Assembly (NCBI RefSeq): GCF_040049255.1
Contig: NZ_JBDZDR010000010.1
Coordinates: 65,890 to 129,889, forward strand
DNA: 64,000 nt
Reading direction: 5' to 3'
Origin: Pseudaminobacter sp040049255
GTDB lineage: Bacteria; Pseudomonadota; Alphaproteobacteria; Rhizobiales; Rhizobiaceae
Shown here: in pieces, positions 34,770 through 42,004 of the stretch
Position numbering within the stretch: position 1 is the stretch's first letter
How the letters are laid out: the number at the start of each line of letters is the position of its first letter
Notes under the pieces: model-generated
The model's database searches: none
What the model saw: the letters and a program-made list of their open reading frames with translations, nothing else
What the model was told of the DNA's origin: nothing
Position numbers and translations under genes: made by a program

Positions 34770-36299
34770 TTAGGCGAAGTTTTTCGCGTAAGCGTCGATG
34801 TGAGCCTTGAGCTTGGCCTTGAGGTCGTCGCTCAGCGCCTTCTCCTTGCGGATGCCTTCGAGGACGTCCTTGCCCTCGGCGTGCATGTACGCAAGCAAGC
34901 CCTGCTCGAACTTGCCAACCTGGTTGACCGCAAGCCTGTCGAGGTAACCGTTGACGCCGGCGAAGATCACCGTGACCTGCTCTTCCGTCTTCAACGGAGA
35001 GAACTGCGGCTGCTTCAGCAGCTCGGTCAGGCGGGCACCGCGGTTGAGCAGGCGCTGTGTGGAGGCGTCGAGGTCCGAACCGAACTGCGCAAACGCCGCC
35101 ATTTCGCGGTACTGCGCGAGTTCGCCCTTGATCGAGCCCGCAACCTGCTTCATCGCCTTGACCTGGGCAGCCGAGCCGACGCGCGACACCGACAGACCGA
35201 CGTTAACGGCCGGACGGATACCCTGGAAGAACAGGTTCGTTTCCAGGAAGATCTGGCCGTCGGTGATCGAGATCACGTTGGTCGGAATATAGGCCGAGAC
35301 GTCGTTGGCCTGGGTTTCGATGACCGGCAGCGCCGTCAGAGAACCATTGCCATTCTCGTCGTTGAGCTTGGCAGCGCGCTCGAGCAGACGCGAGTGCAGG
35401 TAGAACACGTCGCCCGGGTAGGCTTCGCGGCCGGGCGGACGACGGAGCAGCAGCGACATCTGGCGATAGGCCACGGCCTGCTTGGACAGGTCGTCATAGC
35501 CGATCAGCGCGTGCTGGCCGTTGTCGCGGAAATACTCGCCCATGGCGCAGCCGGCGAACGGAGCCAGGAACTGCATCGGGGCCGGATCGGAAGCGGTGGC
35601 GGCGATGACGATCGAGTATTCGAGCGCGCCGCGCTCTTCGAGCACCTTCACGAACTGCGCGACGGTCGAACGCTTCTGGCCGACAGCCACGTAGACGCAG
35701 AACAGCTTTTCGGAATCCGGGCCGCTGTCGTGGATGGCCTTCTGGTTCAGGATGGTGTCGAGGATGATCGCGGTCTTGCCGGTCTGACGGTCACCGATGA
35801 CCAGCTCGCGCTGGCCGCGGCCGATCGGGATCAGCGCGTCGATGGCCTTGAGGCCGGTCGACATCGGCTCGTGCACCGACTTGCGGGGGATGATGCCGGG
35901 GGCCTTGACGTCGACGCGGCGACGCTCGGCTGCCTTGATCGGGCCCTTGCCATCGATCGGGTTGCCGAGAGCGTCGACGACGCGGCCAAGCAGGCCCGGA
36001 CCAACCGGAACGTCAACGATAGCGCCAGTCCGCTTGACGGTGTCGCCTTCCTTGATGTCGCGGTCGTTACCGAAAATGACGACGCCGACGTTGTCGCTTT
36101 CTAGATTCAGCGCCATGCCGCGGATGCCGCCCGGGAACTCGACCATCTCGCCCGCCTGGACGTTGTCGAGACCGTAGACGCGAGCAATGCCGTCACCGAC
36201 GGACAGAACCTGTCCGACCTCGGAGACTTCGGCCTCACTGCCGAAATTCTTGATCTGGTCTTTTAGAATTGCGGATATTTCCGCGGCGCGGATGTCCAT
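34770..36299 (-). CDS. atpA: F1F0 ATP synthase alpha subunit
   Basis: A 509-residue regulatory nucleotide-binding subunit of F1. The P loop GDRQTGKT is at 169-176, the same positions as in E. coli; the N-terminal MDIRAAEISAILKDQIKNF and the RPAVNVGLSVSRVGSAAQ segment are intact. Its ATG shares one base with the atpH stop (TGATG), indicating coupled translation. Confidence 0.98.
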   Translation of the reverse strand: MDIRAAEISAILKDQIKNFGSEAEVSEVGQVLSVGDGIARVYGLDNVQAGEMVEFPGGIRGMALNLESDNVGVVIFGNDRDIKEGDTVKRTGAIVDVPVGPGLLGRVVDALGNPIDGKGPIKAAERRRVDVKAPGIIPRKSVHEPMSTGLKAIDALIPIGRGQRELVIGDRQTGKTAIILDTILNQKAIHDSGPDSEKLFCVYVAVGQKRSTVAQFVKVLEERGALEYSIVIAATASDPAPMQFLAPFAGCAMGEYFRDNGQHALIGYDDLSKQAVAYRQMSLLLRRPPGREAYPGDVFYLHSRLLERAAKLNDENGNGSLTALPVIETQANDVSAYIPTNVISITDGQIFLETNLFFQGIRPAVNVGLSVSRVGSAAQVKAMKQVAGSIKGELAQYREMAAFAQFGSDLDASTQRLLNRGARLTELLKQPQFSPLKTEEQVTVIFAGVNGYLDRLAVNQVGKFEQGLLAYMHAEGKDVLEGIRKEKALSDDLKAKLKAHIDAYAKNFA

Positions 36300-36859
36300 C
36301 AGCCGACCTCTTTCAGTGCAAGCTTGAGCGAATTGAGTTTGGTTTTGAGCGACGTATCGATCTGACGCGAACCCAGCTTCACGACGAGTCCGCCGAGAAG
36401 CGAGGGATCAACGGTGACTTCGACCGACACATCCTTGCCAGCGACGCCCTTGAGCGCGGCCTTAAGTTCGTTCTGCTGGGCTGCCGTCAACGCATGCGCC
36501 GACGCGATCTCGGCGGTGACCTCGCCCCGCTGCTCGGCAGCGATGCGACGGAATGCCTTGATCATGGCGGGAATGGAGAACAGCCGGCGATTTCTCGCCA
36601 CGACACGGAGGAAGTTGCCAACGAGACCGGTGATCTTGGCCTTGTCGGCGATCGCCTCGATGGCCTTGTACTGCTCGTCGGCGGAAAAGACCGGGCTGTT
36701 GGTCATGCGCCGCAGGTCATCGCTGCCTGCAAGCAAGGCCTCGAAGCGAGCGAGGTCCGCATCGACCTTGTCGACCTGCTTTGCGTCGGCCGCCAGTTCA
36801 TACAGCGAGGCCGCGTAACGTTCTGCAACTGCGGAGATCGGCGAGCTAGACTGTGCCAC
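36299..36859 (-). CDS. atpH: F1F0 ATP synthase delta subunit
   Basis: A 186-residue peripheral stalk subunit with the N-terminal helical domain (RYAASLYELAADAKQVDKVDADL) and the C-terminal VDPSLLGGLVVKLGSRQIDTSLKTKL motif that closes the family. It is the first gene of the F1 operon; the F0 genes are not in this window, as is usual in alphaproteobacteria where F0 and F1 operons are separate. The 235 bases upstream should hold the operon promoter. Confidence 0.97.
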   Translation of the reverse strand: MAQSSSPISAVAERYAASLYELAADAKQVDKVDADLARFEALLAGSDDLRRMTNSPVFSADEQYKAIEAIADKAKITGLVGNFLRVVARNRRLFSIPAMIKAFRRIAAEQRGEVTAEIASAHALTAAQQNELKAALKGVAGKDVSVEVTVDPSLLGGLVVKLGSRQIDTSLKTKLNSLKLALKEVG

Positions 36860-37094
36860 GGTCCGTCTTTTCTCTTCTCTGACAGGCCGGAAGATTCCTG
36901 GCGCGAGTCAATAACTCTGGCTAAATCTTTGACCTTACTGCGGTTTAATGACCAAAAGAGCGCCGCTGGTGCACCCTCCGATCAAAAGTCGAATGCCGTC
37001 TAGCACAGGCCTTCCAGAGTCGCAACACGTGGAAGATGCGGGTATCGGGCAGATTTGTCGCATCCCCGCACCACCGAACGACCGGAAAGATCAT

Positions 37095-37490
37095 TTAGCC
37101 GGAAAAACCGAAGGCGAAAGCCAGCGGCAATCCCGCCAAAACCAGCGCCAGGAACAACCAAACCCAATTATAAAGCTTGTTTCCCTGGTCCGAAAGCATG
37201 GAGATGATGCGCCCGAATGCCGTGAACAGCCATGAGAAGCCGAGCGCCAGATAAAGGAGCGGCTGCGCGAGCAGGATGCAGCACATGCCAAGGCCGAGAT
37301 AGAATCCCGCCATGGTCGCGCGCGCCTCTGCAACCGCCTCCTGCCGGGTTTCCACCGGCTGCAAGCGCAAGATTCGCAACGAAACCCTCGGCGCAAACAG
37401 CAGCACAAGGCCGAAAAGCACCGTCACGGCGGCCGACGACCATGCCCACCATTCACCCGGCGTCATCGGCCAGGGAAACGCGAATTCCAT
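37095..37490 (-). CDS. Small four-helix membrane protein (DUF4345-like)
   Basis: A 131-residue protein starting MEFAFPWPMTPGEWWAW, with GGAGGGG just before the ATG. It has four hydrophobic stretches and the segment AEARATMAGFYLGLGMCCILL, which resembles DUF4345 proteins. The frame is open to 37538, but the strong ribosome site decides the start. Function is unknown. It lies between the toxin gene and the ATP synthase operon, all on the minus strand. Confidence 0.72.
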   Translation of the reverse strand: MEFAFPWPMTPGEWWAWSSAAVTVLFGLVLLFAPRVSLRILRLQPVETRQEAVAEARATMAGFYLGLGMCCILLAQPLLYLALGFSWLFTAFGRIISMLSDQGNKLYNWVWLFLALVLAGLPLAFAFGFSG

Positions 37491-37580
37491 AAACCCCTCC
37501 AGAATCGCTGTGTTTTGAGTGGGCATTTTACCCGGCAACTGCCGGTCCGCCAGATGGAAAGCACGCCAACGAAGTGACCC

Positions 37581-37973
37581 TCACTCCCTCTCGCGCGTTC
37601 TATCTCCCTTTTTGGCCAGGCCCTCCCCCGCACGCAGCGACTGCGCGATTCTTTTCTTTGGCTCCATCTCCTCGGCCAGAACGCGCAGGACAACGACGGT
37701 CTCTCCGTCGGAAGGGTCGAGGCTATAATACAGAACATGCGCGGCGCCCTTGTGGCGCCCGGCAGCGAGTTGGAGATGAAAGGACCTGACGCCGGCCCGT
37801 AGATCGTCCCGGCGCTGCGACGAGGCGCGAAACGGTTCTTCCGCGATCATCGCAATGCCGCGCTGGACGATCTCCGTGTAGTGCTTGAGCTGGTTTTCCC
37901 CGAAAAGCCGGTAGGTTTCCCGAAATAGTGCGGCGATGTCTCCGTCTGCGGCTTTTGTGAGCCGAAACTTCAA
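37581..37973 (-). CDS. parE: RelE/ParE-family toxin
   Basis: The 130-residue basic protein has the ParE pattern: KFRLTKAADGDIAALFRETYRLFGENQLKHYTEIVQRGIAMIAEEP at the N-terminus, then RSFHLQLAAGRHKGAAHVLYYSL and VVLRVLAEEMEPKKRI. ParE toxins usually poison DNA gyrase, while RelE relatives cut mRNA; sequence alone points more to ParE. It overlaps the upstream antitoxin by four bases, the usual order. It has about 25 extra C-terminal charged residues. Probably repressed by the antitoxin complex. Confidence 0.88.
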   Translation of the reverse strand: MKFRLTKAADGDIAALFRETYRLFGENQLKHYTEIVQRGIAMIAEEPFRASSQRRDDLRAGVRSFHLQLAAGRHKGAAHVLYYSLDPSDGETVVVLRVLAEEMEPKKRIAQSLRAGEGLAKKGDRTRERE

Positions 37974-38233
37974 GCTTTCCTCTCACGACGGACGGCCCGG
38001 GCGATGTCATCGACCGAACGGTGGGAAAACTCGCCTTGCTCCATTTCGCGGTATCCTCGCTCGATCTCGGCACGTAGCAGGCCGAGTTTTATCTCATGCT
38101 GTTCCTTTTCGTGGCGCATGATGCGGAGGGCGTCCCTGACCACCTCACTAGCGGAGACATAATCTCCGCTCGAAACCTCGGCCTCCACGAAGTCCGCCAT
38201 TTCCGCGGTCAAGCTCACATTCATCGTCGGCAT
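37970..38233 (-). CDS. parD: ParD-family ribbon-helix-helix antitoxin
   Basis: An 87-residue protein: MPTMNVSLTAEMADFVEAEVSSGDYVSASEVVRDALRIM is a typical ParD ribbon-helix-helix N-terminus, and the charged C-terminal part (LRAEIERGYREMEQGEFSHRSVDDIAR) would wrap the toxin. AGGAGG lies nine bases before the ATG, which fixes the start inside a longer open frame. It neutralises the co-encoded ParE-like toxin and should repress its own promoter. Confidence 0.9.
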   Translation of the reverse strand: MPTMNVSLTAEMADFVEAEVSSGDYVSASEVVRDALRIMRHEKEQHEIKLGLLRAEIERGYREMEQGEFSHRSVDDIARAVRRERKA

Positions 38234-38294
38234 GGCGCTGGCCTCCTGACCTTGGAATCTATGACCGCCAACGAGCTTTGTCAAAATTTGCCAA

Positions 38295-40499
38295 TCACAG
38301 GAAACTCTGCGGATCGATGTCGACCTGTACCCTGATCGAGCCGCGGACCTTGGGTCCAGCCGCCAGCATGGCACGGATAAAGCCCTGCATGTCGCAGCGC
38401 CGTTCACCGTGCGCCAGGAGGCGGAAGCGATGGCGGCCGGCTACCAGCGACAGCGGTGCCTCGGCCGGGCCGAGAACGCTGATGTCCTTGGCCGCCGGCG
38501 CGGCGCGGCGCAGCAGTCGGGCATGGGCTTCGGCTTCCGCCCGCGTGTCGGCGCTGACGATGATGCCGGCAAGGCGGCCGAATGGGGGCAGCGCGGCACG
38601 CTCGCGCTCGGCGATCTCGCGATCGTAAAACGCTTCAGAATCGCCCGAGACGATCGCCTGCATGACCGGATGGCCGGGCTGGTAGGTCTGAAGCAGGCCC
38701 AGACTCTTCTTGCCGGTGCGGCCGGCGCGGCCGGTGACCTGGCTCAAGAGCTGGAAAGTCCGCTCGGCGGCGCGCGGATCGCCATTGGCGAGGCCGAGAT
38801 CGGCATCGACCACGCCGACCAGCGTCATGTTGGGGAAATTGTGTCCCTTCGCCACCAGCTGCGTGCCGATGACGATGTCGGCCTCGCCATTGGCGATGGC
38901 TTCCAGCTCCAGTCTGAGGCGCTTCACTCCGCCAAGCATGTCGGAGGACAGGACGATGGTGCGCGCTTCGGGAAAATGCCCAACAACCTCCTCGGCGATT
39001 CGCTCCACCCCCGGCCCACAGGCGACGAGATGGTCGAGCGTGCCGCATTCCGGGCAGGCTTCCGGCCGCTTTTCGTTGTGGCCGCAGTGGTGGCAGACGA
39101 TCTGGCCGCGGAATCGATGCTCCACCAGCCATGCCGAGCAGGACGGGCACTGGAAACGATGGCCGCAGACCCGGCAGAGCGTCAGGGGCGCATAGCCGCG
39201 CCGGTTGAGGAACAGAAGCGACTGCTCGCCCCTCTCCAGCGTCTTCTGCATCTGCTCCAGCAACACGGGTGACAAAAACCCGCCTCGCGCCGGCGGGGCG
39301 CGGCGCATGTCCACCGCCTTGATGTCGGGAAGGGCAGCCTCGGCGAATCGCGCTGCCAGCACGGAACGCTCATATCGCCCCTGCTCGGCGTTGACCCGGC
39401 TTTCGACGGAAGGCGTGGCCGAGGCCAGCACCACCGGGAACCGGCCGAGATGGCCGCGCACCACCGCCATGTCGCGGGCATTGTAGAAAACGCGGTCCTC
39501 CTGCTTGTAGGCAGGGTCGTGCTCTTCGTCGACGACGATCAGCCCAAGCTCCTTGAAGGGCAGGAACAGCGCCGAACGCGCGCCCGCCACCACCCGCACG
39601 CTGCCTTCCGCAACCTGGCGCCAGACGCGTTCGCGCTTGCGGGGGGCAAGGTCGGAGTGCCATTCGCCGGGCTTTGCGCCGAATCGGTTCTGGAAGCGCT
39701 CGAGAAAGGCCTGGGTCAGCGCAATTTCCGGCAGCAGAATCAGTACCTGCTTGCCCTTTTCGAGAGCTGCGGCAACCGCCTCGAAATAGACCTCTGTCTT
39801 GCCCGACCCGGTGACGCCGTCGAGCAGCGTCACATTGAACGCGTCGGCCGCAACCTTGTCCCGCAACGTCGCGGCGGCTGCCTCCTGGTCGTTTGTCAGA
39901 TCTGCCTTGGCGTAGTCGGGGTCCGGGGGAGCCACCACCGGGCGCGGCGGAATCATTACCGTTTCGAACACGCCCTGCGCCTTCAGCCCATCGATGACGG
40001 TGGACGACACACCGGCAGCATGCGCCAGGCCCGAGCGCGTCCAGGCCAGGCCGTCGGACGCCATTTCCAGCACACGCCGGCGCGCATCGGTCACGCGGTC
40101 GGGCTCCATGCCGGTAAGCTGCAGCCCTTCCACCCAGGGCTCCGGATCGAAGGCTTCGGGAGCGCGCAGGATCATGCGCGCCACCATGCCGGGCGGCGAC
40201 AGCGTATAGGCCGCGATCCAGTCGACGAAGCGGCGCATGGATTCGTCGACCGGGGGACAGTCGAAGACGTGCGAGATCGTCCTGAGCTTGCGCGCGTCCA
40301 CCGCCTCGCCCGGCCCGTCCCAGACGATGCCCGCAACCTCGCGCGGGCCCAGCGGCACGCGCACGATGGACCCCGGCACCACGGTCGTTCCGGCCGGCAC
40401 CGCATAGCTGTAGGGGCGTTCGGCCGGCATCGGCACCAGCACCGGCACGATCGCCACCGGCTTTTGCGACGCCACGGTTTCGGGCGAATCTTGTTTCAT
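38295..40499 (-). CDS. priA: Primosomal protein N' (PriA helicase)
   Basis: A 734-residue 3'-5' helicase that restarts stalled replication forks. It has an N-terminal DNA-binding domain (VLVPMPAERPYSYAVP), Walker A GVTGSGKTEVYFEA (about 230), the DEEH box in VVDEEHDPAYKQED (about 325), and Cys pairs for two zinc ions (CRVCGHRFQCPSC and CHHCGHNEKRPEACPECG, about 440-485). Helicase motifs V/VI include QVTGRAGRTGK. All functional motifs are intact. It is divergent from the transaldolase gene and upstream of the toxin-antitoxin pair. Confidence 0.97.
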   Translation of the reverse strand: MKQDSPETVASQKPVAIVPVLVPMPAERPYSYAVPAGTTVVPGSIVRVPLGPREVAGIVWDGPGEAVDARKLRTISHVFDCPPVDESMRRFVDWIAAYTLSPPGMVARMILRAPEAFDPEPWVEGLQLTGMEPDRVTDARRRVLEMASDGLAWTRSGLAHAAGVSSTVIDGLKAQGVFETVMIPPRPVVAPPDPDYAKADLTNDQEAAAATLRDKVAADAFNVTLLDGVTGSGKTEVYFEAVAAALEKGKQVLILLPEIALTQAFLERFQNRFGAKPGEWHSDLAPRKRERVWRQVAEGSVRVVAGARSALFLPFKELGLIVVDEEHDPAYKQEDRVFYNARDMAVVRGHLGRFPVVLASATPSVESRVNAEQGRYERSVLAARFAEAALPDIKAVDMRRAPPARGGFLSPVLLEQMQKTLERGEQSLLFLNRRGYAPLTLCRVCGHRFQCPSCSAWLVEHRFRGQIVCHHCGHNEKRPEACPECGTLDHLVACGPGVERIAEEVVGHFPEARTIVLSSDMLGGVKRLRLELEAIANGEADIVIGTQLVAKGHNFPNMTLVGVVDADLGLANGDPRAAERTFQLLSQVTGRAGRTGKKSLGLLQTYQPGHPVMQAIVSGDSEAFYDREIAERERAALPPFGRLAGIIVSADTRAEAEAHARLLRRAAPAAKDISVLGPAEAPLSLVAGRHRFRLLAHGERRCDMQGFIRAMLAAGPKVRGSIRVQVDIDPQSFL

Positions 40500-40592
40500 G
40501 ACGGGTGACCTTGCCTCGACTTTACGTTAGAGCAAAGGCCGAACAGAAATGCGCTTCCCAAGACGCAAAATTTGCCAAGGAGACATACCCCC

Positions 40593-41246
40593 ATGAAGTT
40601 CTTCGTCGATACGGCCGACGTCAAGGAAATCCGAGAGCTCAATGAACTCGGCCTGCTCGACGGCGTCACCACCAATCCGTCGCTGATCCTCAAGTCCGGC
40701 CGCAACATCGCCGAAGTGACCAAGGAAATCTGCGACATCGTCGAGGGCCCGGTTTCGGCCGAAGTGGCTGCGACCGAATATGCCGAGATGATGAAGGAGG
40801 CGGAGGTTCTCTCCAAGATCGCCGACAACATCTGCATCAAGGTGCCGCTGACGCTCGACGGACTCAAGGCCTGCAAATCTCTGACCTCCGACGGCCGCCT
40901 GGTGAACGTCACGCTTTGCTTCTCCGCCAATCAGGCGCTGCTGGCCGCCAAGGCCGGCGCCACCTTCATCTCGCCTTTCATCGGCCGCCTCGACGACATG
41001 GGCTTCGACGGCATGGAAGTGATCGCCGAAATTCGTCAGGTCTATGACAATTACGGTTTCGACACCGAAATCCTGGCGGCCTCGATCCGCACCGTCGAAC
41101 ACGTCAAGCGCGCCGCGCTCATCGGCGCCGATGTTGCCACCATCCCGCCGGCAACGCTGAAGGCGCTGGTCAAGCACCCGCTGACCGACAAGGGCCTGGA
41201 AATGTTCCTGGCCGACTGGGCCAAGACCGGCCAGAAGATCGCCTGA
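40593..41246 (+). CDS. fsa: Transaldolase-family protein (fructose-6-phosphate aldolase type)
   Basis: At 217 residues it is the short transaldolase/FSA (TalC) form: MKFFVDTADVKEIRELNELGLLDGVTTNPSL, Schiff-base Lys83 in NICIKVPLT, and NVTLCFSANQALLAAKAGATFISPFIGRLDD. It moves or cleaves dihydroxyacetone units of sugar phosphates. Whether it acts as a transaldolase or as a fructose-6-phosphate aldolase cannot be decided here. AGGAGA nine bases before ATG 40593 fixes the start. It is divergent from priA with a short shared promoter region. Confidence 0.93.
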   Translation: MKFFVDTADVKEIRELNELGLLDGVTTNPSLILKSGRNIAEVTKEICDIVEGPVSAEVAATEYAEMMKEAEVLSKIADNICIKVPLTLDGLKACKSLTSDGRLVNVTLCFSANQALLAAKAGATFISPFIGRLDDMGFDGMEVIAEIRQVYDNYGFDTEILAASIRTVEHVKRAALIGADVATIPPATLKALVKHPLTDKGLEMFLADWAKTGQKIA

Positions 41247-41291
41247 TAGCTTGGGCGCCGGCTGGCCGAGGCCGGTCGGCGCTTGACCGAC

Positions 41292-41370
41292 ATGCATCCG
41301 CAAGCGGATGCATTGAAAACCCGAGAGCCCTTTGCATGTCCGGAAAGGACGCGCAAAGGGCTCTCTTTTT
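41292..41370 (+). terminator. Tandem hairpins after fsa, the second a strong terminator
   Basis: The first is a perfect 10-base palindrome arm pair (41292-41301 with 41304-41313, two-base spacer). The second is a perfect 13-base stem (41323-41335 with 41353-41365) followed by TTTTT at 41366-41370. The second ends fsa transcription and may also block read-through from the convergent lptE-leuS operon. Confidence 0.85.
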
Positions 41371-41434
41371 GGTGGGTGTTCGGTCCTGGCGGTCTCAAAT
41401 GCCCGCGCCACAACGGCACCGGCATCGCCCTCTG

Positions 41435-42004
41435 TCAGATCCTGGTGAGATCCTGGGCAATCGCCAGCCGCAGAACCTCCGCCAGTTCGCGCGCCGCCCG
41501 GTCCTCGGCATCACGCTCGGCGCGCAGGGCCGCAAAGGACTGTCGCGGAATGTCGAAAGACGACGTGATGCTGCGCTTGCCCAGCCCGACCACCCTGCCC
41601 GTGGCTATTTCCCGCAGGACGTAGTTCGAGGTCAGCGTCATCGTGCCGGCAGTCGGCTCGTCCTCGGTCGGACGCTGGACGACGGCAGCCGCAGCCTTGC
41701 GCTGGGTGACATCGAGATCCAGCGAGTAAAGCGGGGTCGCCGGCTGGCCAGCGCCGCCATTGAGGCCGAAGATAAGCTTGTTGCGCACCTGCTGCGCATA
41801 GCGGGTCTGCACCGGCTTGACGGCGACCGTGCTCAAGCCCGCAGAAGTCGCCCCGATAGCTGCGCCTTCCGGCGTCGGCGCCACCGAATAGAGCGGCCGG
41901 ACGGTGCAGGCCGAAGCAGTTGCAACGGCAAGCAACACACCGATGGCCAGGAGACTGCGTGGCAGGGGGGGCCTGGAGTTGCGCGTCTGGTCAGGCAACG
42001 ACAT
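41435..42004 (-). CDS. lptE: LPS-assembly lipoprotein LptE
   Basis: A 189-residue lipoprotein. After a positively charged start there is a hydrophobic stretch (RSLLAIGVLLAVATASAC) with the lipobox Cys at about residue 33, then CTVRPLY and a sequence fitting LptE, the partner that plugs the LptD pore delivering LPS to the outer leaflet. Its start overlaps the leuS stop by 14 bases, the conserved leuS-lptE arrangement that supports the call because LptE sequences diverge strongly. Confidence 0.9.
   Translation of the reverse strand: MSLPDQTRNSRPPLPRSLLAIGVLLAVATASACTVRPLYSVAPTPEGAAIGATSAGLSTVAVKPVQTRYAQQVRNKLIFGLNGGAGQPATPLYSLDLDVTQRKAAAAVVQRPTEDEPTAGTMTLTSNYVLREIATGRVVGLGKRSITSSFDIPRQSFAALRAERDAEDRAARELAEVLRLAIAQDLTRI

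Noticed and set aside
41292..41313. Palindrome as an attachment or integration site
   Set aside because: No integrase, tRNA or duplicated core nearby; more likely part of the 3' end structure.
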